This document shows, piece by piece, positions 35,618 through 48,504 of a stretch of 62,000 bases of DNA. Each line of letters opens with the position of its first letter. Position 1 is the stretch's first letter. Both the position numbers and the translations under genes were made by a program. The DNA comes from Tubiluchus corallicola (Eukaryota > Priapulida > Priapulimorpha > Priapulimorphida > Tubiluchidae), in contig JAQGDQ010000174.1 of the NCBI GenBank assembly GCA_030141605.1, positions 1 to 62,000 of the forward strand, in the 5' to 3' direction. The notes below the pieces were generated by a model. It was not told the origin of the DNA, ran no database searches, and saw only the letters and a program-made list of their open reading frames with translations.

Positions 35618-36000
35618 CTACATAATATGCCTACCTACCTGCCCACCTACCTACATACTTACCTACCTACCTACCTACCCACCTACCTACCTACCTACCT
35701 ACCTACCTACCTACCTACCTACCTACCTACCTACCTACCTACCTACCTACCTGCCTACATACATACATACATACATACATACATACATACATACATACAT
35801 ACATACTTACCTACCTACCTACCTACCTACCTACCTACCTACCTACCTACCTACCTACATACATACATACATACATACATACATACATACATACACACAT
35901 ACATACCTACCTGCCTACCTACCTACCTACCTACCTATCTACTTACCTACCTACCTGTCTACCTATCTGCCTGCCTGCCTGCCTGCCTATCTATCTACAT
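35618..36000. repeat. (ACCT)n/(ACAT)n tetranucleotide tract in alternating blocks
   Basis: Blocks of ACCT, ACAT, ACCT and ACAT alternate, then an impure CCTG/CTAT end. Both long plus-strand frames (Thr-Tyr-Leu-Pro type) are repeat artefacts. Confidence 0.96.
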
Positions 36001-36533
36001 ATATAATTACCTATTAAAATTTTACCAACCTACTTGCTTCCTGCCTCACATCAGAATATGACTCTCGATAGTTTTTCTTTCAAGTTCTGTGAAATCAGTA
36101 ATAACCGTGTCCCACTATTTGTCAACAATAATCATGATCATGTATAGCGTAACGACACACACGCGCACTGAATTATTTTCCGCCTGTAATATTAACCGAA
36201 GTGTGCTCTCCTACTTCACAGTGATATTACGCTAATCTTTTAGGATTACAGCGTAAATCATCACAACATGGGTGCCTGAATTAAGATATTAGGTTAATCG
36301 TGGCGTAAGATAGAGATTAGAATTATTGGCGAAAAGATTTGTTTGATAAAGAGCACGAATTATATAGGAGAAAGTCTTCGGGATCATTTAAATAGATGGA
36401 TGTACCAGTATGAGACTTGGGGTGGGGGGACTGTTGACTGTTGATTTATAATTCTTAAAATCCAATTAGTCTGATTAACTTTCTTTAAAAGGCATACTTA
36501 TACAAAGCACTTAATTGTTTTGGTCCTAGCAAC

Positions 36534-36864
36534 CTCTAACGATAACGTTGTAGATTTTTGTGTTCTGATGTGTAAAAAGAAAATCATCTTTAGATATAGA
36601 ATTTGCAAATCAAATCTCTTTACTTCGTTAGGAAATAAATTTTATTCGGAAGCGTCGAGAAATAACCCCCCCCCCTTTTGTACTGGCCTCAATACAGTTC
36701 AAGCTAACTAGGTCAATTAATAGAGAAAGATAGTTTAATTTAGTTTAGTTATACAGTGTTCTCTTTTAGCGAAATAAAGATATTTGATTTGCAAATTTTA
36801 TATCTAAAGAGGATTTTCCTTTACACATCAGAATACAAAAAATCTACAATAGACAATTAGCGTT
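36534..36864. repeat. inverted repeat, two arms of about 95 bp
   Basis: The left arm 36534-36628 (GTAGATTTTTGTGTTCTGAT, TTTAGATATAGAATTTGCAA) is matched in reverse by the right arm 36767-36864 (TTGCAAATTTTATATCTAAA, ATCAGAATACAAAAAATCTA). The spacer of about 138 bp has a poly-C run at 36667. Looks like a foldback or MITE relic. Confidence 0.75.
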
Positions 36865-39800
36865 TACAATATGAATTACAATCTTATTTCAAATTATTGT
36901 TTTATTTATTTACGCACATTATATATTTACAGTACATGAATGTAGACGGCCAATGTAAAAATAAACGTAATAGTAAAAAAATAAAAGGAATAAAAGCACG
37001 TAAAATGTATAATACGAGTACGTATTTTTAAATTTTCTCAATTACATCCACATTTGCAGTGAAATACTTAAAAAAGCGCAGTTCCAACTGCTTTTGCTTT
37101 GCTAGCCTGATGTTATTGCTGTTAATGAGCTGGTAGCTAAGTAAAACACGGAAGTGTAAGTCAGATAACATTTAATTAAATATTCCTGATATATTACTTT
37201 ATAATAAAATATCAATCATTTTTCAGCCAAACAACGCTCAAGTAAACGTTTAAGTTTTTTTTTTAGTTTTCATACTAAATATCTAAACTTCCGTATAGTT
37301 TTAAGTCTAATTTTATCGCAAATGATATGTTATTTCAAAATTGGTTTATTAATTAATACTGTTAACGTAACCAATGTCAGTATTCCTAGCTGTAGTTTTT
37401 GCTATATTCTCAAGAAGGTATACTCTGTCATAGTTAGACAACCCAAAAATTGCTTCAAAACATTTCACTTAATAAAAATTATTCAATATATAGAATTTTA
37501 TAATATGTATGTAGAATAATATGTATGTATAATGTAGAATGTATAAGCAAGCCCCAAAAAAGAATTACTGCATACACAATTTGTGTATAAACACTATGTC
37601 TTGTATAGTATAACGTATAAATCTACGGTAACGTTCTTGAGTGTTTATCATCATTTTGTCTATGTTACTGTCACATTTTACTAATTACTGGAACATTTTC
37701 CATTATTATTGGAAAGGCTTATGACAACATTAGTGACACACAGACTTAGTTCCCATGCCAGCATGTACTAAGGACAGCATTAAACTTCGCAACTTTACGA
37801 TATTAACCACCTGTCAAACAGGTAATATATGGTTAGCAGCACGTGTCAACCATTGACAAGACAATGTTAACATTAAGTGTATCGGGAAACACTTCACTCG
37901 CTAGTTTTACGTCATTTGACGTTGCATGATTGAAACCATTGTCTGCCCTCCACTGACACGTGACCTACCCTCGCTAACAACAATAAACTACAACATATGG
38001 TATGCGAATAGGGGATACTACTGCCGTATTGCCATCTTCCCCAGAGGCACACACGAGCCCATCCGACTGACGTGCCCACTGCCGTTAAAGCCCCTGGCTT
38101 GAATTTGCTAGCGCCTGTGCGAGACAGGAGGCCATAAAATTGAAATCATTAGATCGTTAAATTTTCAATCAGCCAACTGTAGTGGAACGTGGCGCTCAAT
38201 TTAATTATCAACTCTGCGCTCAGAATTTTATACAGTCTTCTTCAACTGCTGCTACAGACTAAACTTTCTATAACCCAATAATCATTGCTTTATTATTTAA
38301 CGAAATTTCTAATTTAATTAAGCTGTTTCAGACGGTTTACAGCAAAATTTTAAATTAAATAAAATTACAATTTAACGCGCGTTGCGCCTCACGTTATAAC
38401 GGTGCGCTTGCACTATAAATTAATAAAAATACAGTTAGGAACAGAATTAAAATGCATTGTGCGTGCACATCTTGATTTATTCCTTTCTTTTGTTGGCATA
38501 GTTTTTCTGATGAAAATGTACGGGTATTATATAACAAGAATTATGTCAGAATACGGAGAAGTATGGTGTATATACGCCAAGTACGCTGTAATATGTTTTG
38601 GCCTTACATAATTTCTCTGTTTAGCAGGCTCGCGCAGTGTGTTCAAAACTCTGCTTAGTAGTTTTTCTACGCTTAAAATTATGTAACGAAAATCGCATGT
38701 AATTTTTTTAGATAGACTTTTCAGCTTTTCATAATATACAAATTAAAATTTTTACGAATTTGTATTTGTTATCCCACATTTATCTGATTTTTAATCACAA
38801 AAAACTATATAGATGAACAAGTAATATAAAATTTATATAATTAACAAACTTTTTATGCAAATTTTAGCATATTCAAGATAAATATGATATGATCTCATAA
38901 AGTAATAAGATTCGCGAAGCGCTCACGTGAATTTTGGAGCATTTTTAATTCGTTTTTGATTGTACAAAATTCCAACTGTATAACATAAAATTATTTTTAT
39001 TAAACAACAAACGCGAATTTAATTCCAAATTTTTTGAGAAATGAAAGCCAGTTTAGTAGTAAGATTTTATAATTATTATACTCTTTACACGTTCGCTTTG
39101 AGTTGATACCAGATTTCGAAAATTTGCTAAATCTGTTTAACCTATTATATATTTATTTCCAAAGATTACTTCTCGCCGGAACAATAGAAAAAATAATACA
39201 TTTTGTAAAAAAATAATACATATTTTACAAAAATACGTACCGTTACCATCAGCTAATATTACTCCCACTCTTGCATCTTTTACAGAAATTCACAAAAATT
39301 GTTGAAATTAATTTGCAATGATTTTTATCTATTCACGGCATTTTTGCATGAAACACTAAACGATTCTAAAGAAGAGTTAAACTTTCTCCGGACTTCATTA
39401 TAGTTTCACTTTAATTATGCACACAAATTCTTTCAACAGTAGACTTTTAGATAAACCAGTTATCTACCAATTAGGCTGCGACGACAATCGTTTGCACTTG
39501 AAAACGCACAAGCATTTAAACTGCGGAAACGGAAACTGCTCTGTACCCTATACTGTGCTACATAATCTGAAACCAATCTTACTCGGATAGTAAAATTAAT
39601 AAACTAATTTCTTAGAGAGGAATGATCCAGCAGGAAATTATTGAATATAGTGTGCAGTCATGCAGTTTTAATATATGGGAATTTTATTTTATTGTGTACC
39701 TATATGGTAAATTGCATTGGCCGGCCGCTTGCATTTGTGTGCGCAGTTCATAAGGCAAAGTGATTTAGCGGATTTAACATAATAAGCGATGCAATATTTG

Positions 39801-39865
39801 AGATTGCTAGGATTGAGACCACGGAGCCATAAGAAAATAATAGAATTAGTAACTGCGCTACGCAC
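36865..39865. other. AT-rich stretch with a GC-richer island
   Basis: At 37900-38120 the sequence is richer in G and C, with CACGTGAC at 37957-37964 and a minus-strand GAAGATGGCA word near 38032, so a promoter or first exon is possible. No coding exon could be followed. Confidence 0.3.
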
Positions 39866-39992
39866 CTTGGAGCGTCTTGTTGCGTGCCAGCAGAGCTAAG
39901 AAAACATCATCAGGCGGTGTCGAAGAGTTTGTCAGTCCAGAATTGCTGTTGCTCAACGATCCTGTAGAAGACATGTCTGGTTTCCTTTCCAT
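39866..39992 (-). CDS. candidate first coding exon, unrecognised protein
   Basis: From the ATG at 39990-39992 the frame reads MERKPDMSSTGSLSNSNSG, LTNSSTPPDDVFLALLARN and KTLQ, ending one base into a codon at donor CCAAG/GTGCGT. The start is Ser/Thr/Asn-rich and the end looks like the beginning of a helix. An E-box, an octamer and a CCAAT box lie 90-170 bases upstream. I could not find the following exon on the minus strand within the window, and I do not recognise the family. The rest may be skipped by my reading or lie far away in repeats. Confidence 0.4.
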
Positions 39993-40083
39993 GTATAAAA
40001 CTTGAGTTCACTCGGTTGACTATACCCGTAACTGGTTTTTAATTCACCTCAGTGGTGAACTCACCGTGCGCACACCACGAGCG

Positions 40084-40163
40084 ATGCAAATCTATGGCTT
40101 GGTCACGTGACAACACTGAAGAGGCAAGCTGAAAGGCTATTGACTAGTGTTCTATGCTATTGG
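40084..40163 (-). promoter_or_regulatory. promoter-like cluster upstream of the exon at 39992
   Basis: ATGCAAAT octamer at 40084-40091 (plus orientation), TCACGTGA E-box with CACGTG at 40104-40109, and a CCAAT box on the minus strand (ATTGG at 40159-40163). Spacing relative to the ATG at 39992 is reasonable for a minus-strand promoter. Confidence 0.35.
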
Positions 40164-40439
40164 ACCGATCAAAATAATACTGTAATGCGGCGACAAACAT
40201 TTTTTGTCGTTTGATGTAACAGAAAAACACTTTATAATAAACTTTTAAAATTATTTATTTAGAACAGTTGAAAAAATTTAAGGTTTACAATTAACAAAGT
40301 TGCTGCTACTTATTACAGTGACAGTTATCTTGTTTGCGTGTGTTGTATTGTGACGATGATGAAGAGTCTGAAGAAAAAACAAAAAAAGAGAAAAAGAAAA
40401 AGGAAGGGGGAAAAAGTGGGAGCAGAAGAAAAATGAAGA

Positions 40440-40513
40440 GACACAAAACAAGAAAAGAGAAGAAGACAAAGATGGTGATGACGATGTTGGTGGTGCTGTT
40501 GTTTGTTATTATT

Positions 40514-40544
<31 letters not shown>

Positions 40545-40622
40545 ATGATGATGATGTTGATGATGATAATGGTGGTGGTGGTGGCGATGATGGTGATGAT
40601 GATGATGATGAAACATTGGGCC
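40440..40622. repeat. (GTT)n(GAT)n(GGT)n compound microsatellite
   Basis: A run of GTT/ATT triplets, then GAT, GGT and GAT again. Poly-Val, poly-Asp, poly-Asn and poly-Ile frames across 40306-40810 come from this. Confidence 0.93.
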
Positions 40623-40709
40623 AAAATAATGTTGACAGCAATGTCGTTCTTGTGGTTTATTTGGCCACTTATTGTGGCTGTCGATACCGTTTTGTCTTGT
40701 TGCTCTTGT

Positions 40710-40862
40710 TTATTTAAAAAGTTCAAATGACGTTTTTGAAATTTGACAATGCTGACATTGTTGCCGTGACCATTGATTGCCTTTTGACTGATTTGAGAAT
40801 CTTGAGACAACTACACTACTGGTGTTGTTGAAATCAACGTCACCGTCACTCGCCGCAGCCAT
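40710..40862 (-). CDS. doubtful 50-codon frame starting MAAASDGDVDF
   Basis: ATG at 40860-40862 opens MAAASDGDVDFNNTSSVVVS and runs to TAA at 40710, with a CxxC near the end (QQCQHCQ). A minus-oriented CCAAT box (ATTGG near 40888) and a TGACGT word are just upstream, so the start looks promoter-like. A +1 shift near 40807 would join a longer open frame (SQKAINGHGNN, KRHLNFLNKQEQQDK) that then runs into the microsatellite. Could be a broken gene, a first exon, or chance. Confidence 0.2.
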   Translation of the reverse strand: MAAASDGDVDFNNTSSVVVSRFSNQSKGNQWSRQQCQHCQISKTSFELFK

Positions 40863-41801
40863 TTGGGTACGAGTTGGGATGACGTTGATTGGTAATGTAC
40901 CACTGTCAGTGTGGTCATAGTTACCGTAACGGTTGTCGTTTTTTTATAGGTTTAAGGCTTTAAGCAGTGTGAGATAGATGACCATGCTGCGTTACCGTTT
41001 TTCCGGTACTGTTGTTTGTCAAGGTAGCGACTGGTGCTAGAGGACGGCTATGACACTGGTGACACAGCCATCATTAATATCTCTTCTTGTCTCCTTTTAA
41101 CTTTACTAACTACATGGACATCATGAAAAATTATTCACGTGCAATTTTTAATGTATCCATGTAAAAAACAAACTTCTACATAGAATTTAGAATTTACTAT
41201 TGTCATATACATTATAGTACAATGACGTACATACAACAAAACAACAAGAAAATACAAAAGTACAAACAGAGCTATTACATTATGGTTATAGACCCAAAAA
41301 CACACGTAACAAATAACAAATTATATAAATTTAGTACAGATACAGTTAGTGTATCATTAGAAAGTAATAAATAATGTTATCAATATTTACATGTTAGTAC
41401 TATTTGCTTCATTTTAAAACACTTAAAAATGTAATGGGCGACTATTTTGGCTATATCGCAGTCGCGACTCCCCCCCCCCCCCCCTTGTGAATTTTAGCTT
41501 TTCGCTGTCGTTCAAGTTAATGAAATTGCTATTGATGCCTGTTATATCAGAGTAAAAAGATAGTCTTAACCGGTTGTAGAAGGAGCAACAAAACAAAAAT
41601 GAATTTCGTCTTTTACATCTCTTTGTGTCCACTGGGATAATCATGCTATACCGTCATTGTTATTGTTGCTTTCATTGTTGCTTGCGTGTCAAACTATCGT
41701 TGTCGCCACTGTTGTCGATTGCCGCATATCTGTCTCTGATCGGGTTGAGAGGCGTGGCCCGTGCACGCGACAGCGCTGCTGTTTGTTCTACTAACACTTA
41801 C

Positions 41802-41980
41802 GGTGGAATCATTTAATGAGGAGGAAGTATCAGGGTAAATATTCGGAAGTGGGAGACTCGGAGATCACTCAATTCCTGTTTGTCTTGCCATAATAGCTAA
41901 ATCACAACAATGAAGTGAATATCTGTAACGGAAAGTGGCGGCTATTAATTAGTTAAATGGACATGTTAAGCGCATGCGCG
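41802..41980 (-). promoter_or_regulatory. possible NRF1-type promoter and noncoding first exon
   Basis: A perfect palindromic GCGCATGCGC (NRF1-like) at 41970-41979 lies about 170 bases upstream, in the minus direction, of a strong donor CCACC/GTAAGTG whose exon end is 41802. A short ATG frame (MIP) would be cut by this donor, so the exon would be mostly 5' UTR. It could feed one of the downstream minus-strand exon candidates. Confidence 0.3.
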
Positions 41981-44900
41981 GGCCATTACAGTCAAGAGTG
42001 GATTAATCTTGATAAACGCAATTCATTCGTTTCAATTATTTATTATGAAGCATAAAATTGGTAGTATATAATATTATACAGTAGTGTCGGGCTGTAGATG
42101 TGGTTCACACTGTAGAGAGTACAGCCTGTCTTAATAAACTCAGTGAGAATATGACGATAGCCTTTCGTATCTTATTTGAGATTTGAATAAAACTGAATGT
42201 AGGAGCATTTATCTGCATTGTGCAATATTAATTTGTTATAACGGCGCAGTTTACTTGCTGAGTTTGACATTGTAGAATAATAAATTCTCTTGGCTTAAAA
42301 ATTAATCGACACAAAATCTCAAATGCATAAAGTCGAATTTGCAATAGTTTAACATTCAGGCAAAATGAGTTTGAGCCTCTGTAAATTCTACATAGTACTA
42401 GGCTGACATGCTTGGTGAACATTTCTAACATTATCGCACTGTAATCTATTTTTAGTAAAGAGACAAAGGAAGCCAAACACGAATTTTTTTAAAAAATAGC
42501 AAAGGATGTTTAAATGATATTATTTAAATGGTAAGTAAAGTAAGCAGGACATTTATTAAGTAAATATTTGATTTTCCGATATTTTGCTCTGAAGTTGAAC
42601 TGTAAAAACAAATTCAAATATTAAATTAAAATCAAAAATAGTAATATTTACTTTTGACGTTGACACATCGCACGTGCTTATAATGAATTTAAGATCGAAA
42701 TAATCCATGTTACTGCATCAAAACACGATACAATGTTTTGCATATTAAATCCGCAATAAAAATATTAGTTTATTACAGTAAAATATTAATGTTTATCAAT
42801 GTAAGATCTAGGTAAGAGAACTACTTTGCCAGGCAAGAAAAATGGGCAAACATTGCATATCTTTCTTCTTGCTTAGCTGCATAGTTTTGTGCCTAAGGCT
42901 TACAACAATAATTATAATTATATTCTCCTGTATGGCATTTAATAATTATTATCCTAAAAAAATTAATTTTCAGTGTAGTTCACAAAAGAATAATTAAATG
43001 CAACTAAGCATGTAACGTAATTCATGATGTGCTACGCTAACACAAATTGAAAAGGGTAAACTATTCATCTAAAATATGATAAAAATAACTACTGGAAACA
43101 AATGCGACTAATGCAATATTAAATAAACGGTATCTAAAGTTTTATATTAATTTTCATACACATACGTTACGTTGTTATTATTTTGCTAATTATTATAATA
43201 CTGCGAGCTCATTTATTTTTAACGTATAAAAACAATAAATATCCATACATTATGACAGGTATGACATTGCAGGGTATGATAGGCCTATTAATTATATTAT
43301 TTAGTAGCTCGCAGTATAAATATTTCACTGGTGTTGATAATATTACCACAATAATTATTAGCTCGCCTATAAATTAAAACATTGTGACTTGCATAGTTGA
43401 AGCACAATTTTGGAGCTCTGGTAGGTTTTAATCAGGCAATAAATGCTATAATTTAGAGAAAAAATAATGCAATCTTTTAACTGTTTACGAAGTAAATTTA
43501 AATATTTAGTCTTTACATTGTAACGTTTGGCCAGAGAATGAAAAATATTAGACATAGTTTCGCAAGTATTTAACACTACGTTTAACCGGTTACTTAATGC
43601 ATATAAATGTGATCATCAACCAATGGATATCTCACTGTACTAAGCCTCAAAATATAAAAACTCCTTACAAATTTAACGGTTATTATTAAACAGTTTATTG
43701 CGATAACATACAGTACTAGAGGAGGACTCGAAAGCTCAATGCTCTTTCCCACTCCTCACAGTAACTCGCACAGTTTGTTTTCAATGTTATATCAATTTAT
43801 ATGTATATTTGAGTTACTGTGGAATAAATTTATAATTCATAATTCATACTAATTTGTTAAAACGTATAAAAATATCGTACCCAAATTCAAAGCCAGGGTC
43901 ATTTAAATCATAGGCGTAATACATAAAAACCCTAAAGTTTCAGACTGTACAGTGACATTCATGTAATAAATAAATGCATACTTGTAGTCAAACCCATAAA
44001 TTATCAGAACGAAATATAAATGCAGCCAAATATATTGGAGCCTAATATTGGACAATTTTTCCTCCTTGTATATGCATTACAAATCCTTGCCAATATTTTG
44101 AAACCAATGGTTGTAAAAGAATATTTTGAAAATTTATTTTCAATAATCAAAAGTTTTGTTCATTCTCCAGCAATAAGATTAACTATATAGGCTTCACAAT
44201 AAGTAAAACACCACAAAGGCATGGTTTCTTTATTTTGGAAACAAAATGGCATCTATTTTAAAATGAATAAACTCATTATTTTTATAAAAGTGCTAATTAT
44301 TGTTTCTAAAACCTGCTGCGGCTAAAAAGCAAGAACGCCTATATTTTATGACGGATTTGATATGCAAAACATTGTATCGTGTTTTGCTGCAGTAACACGG
44401 ATTTCACGTGATAAAAGCACACTGCCGACAACAAAGCACAGACAGCTAAACGATGAATATTTTACTAGAGCTATGGAAACAAACAGTGCAATCGTTCTAC
44501 TGGGAACCTGGCTGCAATGATCTATGCGAAATCCCAGGGGAAATCAGCAAAATGTGTCATGGAGTTCACTCAAGCGATCTGTATGTGTAGGAACTATATA
44601 CATGACTGAAACTACACTCGAATGTACACTTTGCACGGTCAAATTGAGAATCGTATAGCGCTGGGAAAAGTTATGGTCATGTACTCTTGGTGACTATACT
44701 GCAGTCATATTCAGTCTTGGGAATAAAAGGGAATTTTTGCTGCTCCTTCGTGGATAGTTTGCTCGTAGCTTCACAATGTGATCAACTTACTTTAATATAA
44801 ATGAAAGTTATGTATAGTTTTATAGCTAATTAGCTCTTTAACAGTTCTTTAACTAAGTAAGGTTTGAATATTTACTTAAGGAATGTACTTATTAACTGAA

Positions 44901-45000
44901 TATTACTCAAGCTTCTATTCGTATTTGTTGTCGTTTATGGATGGATAGTAGCAGTAGTGGTGGTGACTGTTAAAAGTCAGCATGGCAGCGGCAGTAGATA
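41981..45000. other. AT-rich stretch without recognised features
   Basis: Short frames (60-82 codons) lack splice support and family resemblance. No repeats of note were recognised. Confidence 0.3.
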
Positions 45001-45006
45001 ATAGTC

Positions 45007-45699
<693 letters not shown>

Positions 45700-46497
45700 C
45701 AGTAGCAAAAGCAGCAGCATCAGTAGTAAATTTACTAAATTTAATATTGTAATTTTATTTGATTGTAACAGGTTGTTAACAAACAAAACTTAGTACGTGA
45801 ATGAAATGAACACCAGCATTTGCCTACATTTACTGTTACTCATGGAGTGCTATTTCAGGACGGCGGGAACTAGCAAAAATCCCATGTGAATTTTTTTGGA
45901 CAGCCTGATGGATAACGAGAAGTGGCCGCCTTTTCAGCGTCTTTCTTCAACTCAGTTCCACAGCCATTACTCCTGCCGTCGCTTTGACAGCACAGTCTGT
46001 TGCAGAACGCCCCGTCGCAATCGCTATTTGCGAGGGAAAATTTCGAAATTTCACGCAACTTATTCCGTCCATTATGAACTCGAATCTTCTATGTACAGAC
46101 ATAAGCCGTTAATACGTCGGATTTTCGGTTTCAATCGATCCTAATCGTATTAAGGACGTGGCTGGTCCTTCGGGAACGATTTGCTCATGATTTATCGTGT
46201 CCTAATCGTCTTTAGTTTCTACTCGACTGAGAAGACATGGCACGTAATGTTCATCTAGGAAATGGCAGCACGAAGAGGTCCCAAACGGGACAAAGTCGGT
46301 TAGCTTTTTCGCAGTTATTTAGCACCTTTTTATTGCGCTGTTTCTTGTGAAATAAGAACAAGTCAGAATTCACGACTAAAAGAATTGCAGTAAAGCAGCG
46401 ATGTTATAAGAAAAGTAATATGCTAAATGTATCTAAGATGATAGTAGTTGTCCACGGAGTTGTGGAATTATGAGAAACTGTGTATTGTAAGAAGTCT
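45700..46497. other. noncoding stretch
   Basis: A GC-richer segment 45880-46060 is open on both strands (62 and 82 codons) but neither product is recognisable and no splice context is convincing. Confidence 0.25.
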
Positions 46498-47123
46498 TTA
46501 AAGGAAGACTTGATGATTTTTCATATACTACTACTACCCCATTTTCAAGTCCGATAAAAAGTATACATTTGAACACAATTAATACTGCAAAAAGCGTTTC
46601 TGATAATTGAATAATCAATTAAAAACATAATTAACGGCGGGCGAGCCCAACTATTGATGACATCACAAACTAACATAATTTTCAACAGCAAAAATATTTC
46701 ACGAGCGTGTTGCACGTGTTTGCGAAAGCGAAAATTGAAGTACAGTGCTAATGTAAGAGGTTCTGTGTGTTGTACTAAAACTAGTCAAGTTTTAAGATAA
46801 AAATTCAAATTTTAAATTTACCGCTGTGCTCACACATGAGCTGTCGAACGTTTGTAGTTCGTCAGAAACTAACACATCTGAACTGAGAGGTGCAGCACCT
46901 GTTTTTATGCAATGCGTTTCCGAAATGCAGGCGCTGGTGCCCGTCTAATTAACGAATGGCGAAATGCACAGCGAAGAACTAGTGGCGTGAACGCGAAATT
47001 GTGTTTTTATAGTAATAATTCTTTCACGAAAGTCTTTTCTAAAAATAGTATGTTTACTTTCAATACTTTAAAGAGCAGATTGTTTCGACCAACAATTTAA
47101 GACTGTGTCAGGTTTTGCTTTAA
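46498..47123. mobile_element. TTAA-flanked MITE, copy 2
   Basis: A 626 bp element bounded by TTAA (46498-46501, 47120-47123) that matches copy 1 over its whole length, for example ATTGATGACATCACAAACTA, ATTTACCGCTGTGCTCAC and CGTCAGAAACTAACAC. The left end continues AGGAAGACTTGATG; the right end in reverse, AGCAAAACCTGAC. Confidence 0.65.
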
Positions 47124-47849
47124 GCCTCAATGGCTTAAGTTCCTGCATTTTTTGACGCCGGAAAGGCAGCTTGTGGTGAGACTGGAACCTATCAGGGGAC
47201 TCCACCCACATTCGAGGTTTATTAATTATTCCATTCGTAGCGCCTACGAGCGCTGTTCTTGTAAGTAACTCAAAATTTCAATGCTATCTACACTACTTTT
47301 CCAAAATAATAAATGTGGATTTTCAGGTGAATGTGTAGAAACGGTATAAAAGAAAACCTTCCTACTTAAAACACTAATAACTTAACTGACTTTCTAATCA
47401 AATCCACTATAACCAATGTTAAGCGACGACATTGATTTCAACGTATCGATTGTTGGTGGAGTTAATGCCTAGGACGCATCGTCATCCATATCATAAAGTG
47501 AATTGGTTTTGCCTCTTTGGAAGCTCTTGTATATGTGTAGACGTGCGCTTTAGCCTCGTCAGCGATGCTAATTTAATCAACTTGAGACCACGAAGACTCC
47601 TCCTTAAACTCGACATGAATAACGGGATGCACGAGGATCTTCAGATCTATAGCCACGAGGAAGAACAGAAAGCCGCTCAAGTCGGGAAAGAACGTCTAAT
47701 GATTATCTGCCGTGGGTGTCACGTGTATGCGGAAAATGTAAATAGGAAAGATGAGTGCGTAGAAGAGATACAAACGATCATGTAACAACAGCAAGAAGAA
47801 CAAATTACCAAATGTTTGTCGCTTTTGTTAACAATGTTGATATTATAAC
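47124..47849. other. stretch with one unrecognised open frame
   Basis: A plus-strand frame at 47468-47785 (from MPRTHRHPYHKVNW) stays open for 105 codons to TAA, next to a microsatellite. It has no domain I can name and no nearby splice evidence, so I do not call it a gene. Confidence 0.2.
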
Positions 47850-48290
47850 TCATTCATTCATTCATACATTTATTCGCTCATTGATTTGTTCATTCATTCT
47901 TTCATTCATTTATTCATACATTTATTTATTCATTGATTCGTTTGTTCGTTCGTTCGTTTATTTATTTACTTATTTATTCATTCATTCATTCATATCTCTC
48001 ATTCATCCACTATTTATTCATTCATTCAGTCAGTCAGTCAATGAATCAGTCAATCAATCAGTTATCCAGTCAATCAGTCATTCATCCAGCCGTCCATCCA
48101 TCCATCCGTCCGTCCGTCCGTCCCTCCCTCCTTCCCTCCCTCCCTCCCTCCCTCCCTCCCTCCCTCCCTCCATCCATCCATCCATCCATCCATCCAACCA
48201 TCCATCCATCCATCCATCCATCCACCCATTTATTTATTCGTTCGCTCTTTTATCCATTTAGTTGTATATTTATTCATTCATTAATTCAGT
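47850..48290. repeat. (TTCA)n/(AATC)n/(CCTC)n/(CCAT)n tetranucleotide tract
   Basis: Impure TTCA and TTTA blocks, then CAGT/CAAT, then CCGT, pure CCTC (about 48120-48170), and CCAT to about 48225, then TTCA again. Ser/His/Pro-rich frames are artefacts. Confidence 0.95.
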
Positions 48291-48417
48291 CACTTATTTC
48301 AAATATACATGGAAGACAGTAATTTTTGCTCTGAATCTTCTTTTGTACCAACTCTTCGCAACAAGGTCCACATAAAAAGCGAATACTTTTATGTTAATGT
48401 TTCTGAAATGTCTCTAG

Positions 48418-48504
48418 TCTGAGACAACATCAAAGATTAATAGCGATATCGTATTACATCCAGGAGGTATAACAGCAGATTCAGATAAAGCCACACGACC
48501 TCAG
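48418..48504 (+). other. candidate 87-base exon, weak
   Basis: Between acceptor-like TGTCTCTAG and donor CAG/GTGCGC lies an 87-base open segment beginning SETTSKINSDIVLHPGG and ending KATRPQ. The same frame stays open for about 48 more codons past the donor. There is no family match; it is listed only because it is not simple sequence. Confidence 0.15.

Noticed and set aside
40325-40810. 161-codon minus frame with poly-Asn and poly-Ile
   Set aside because: Begins at a non-ATG codon and two-thirds of it is microsatellite; only the upstream MAAASDG frame is kept, at low confidence.
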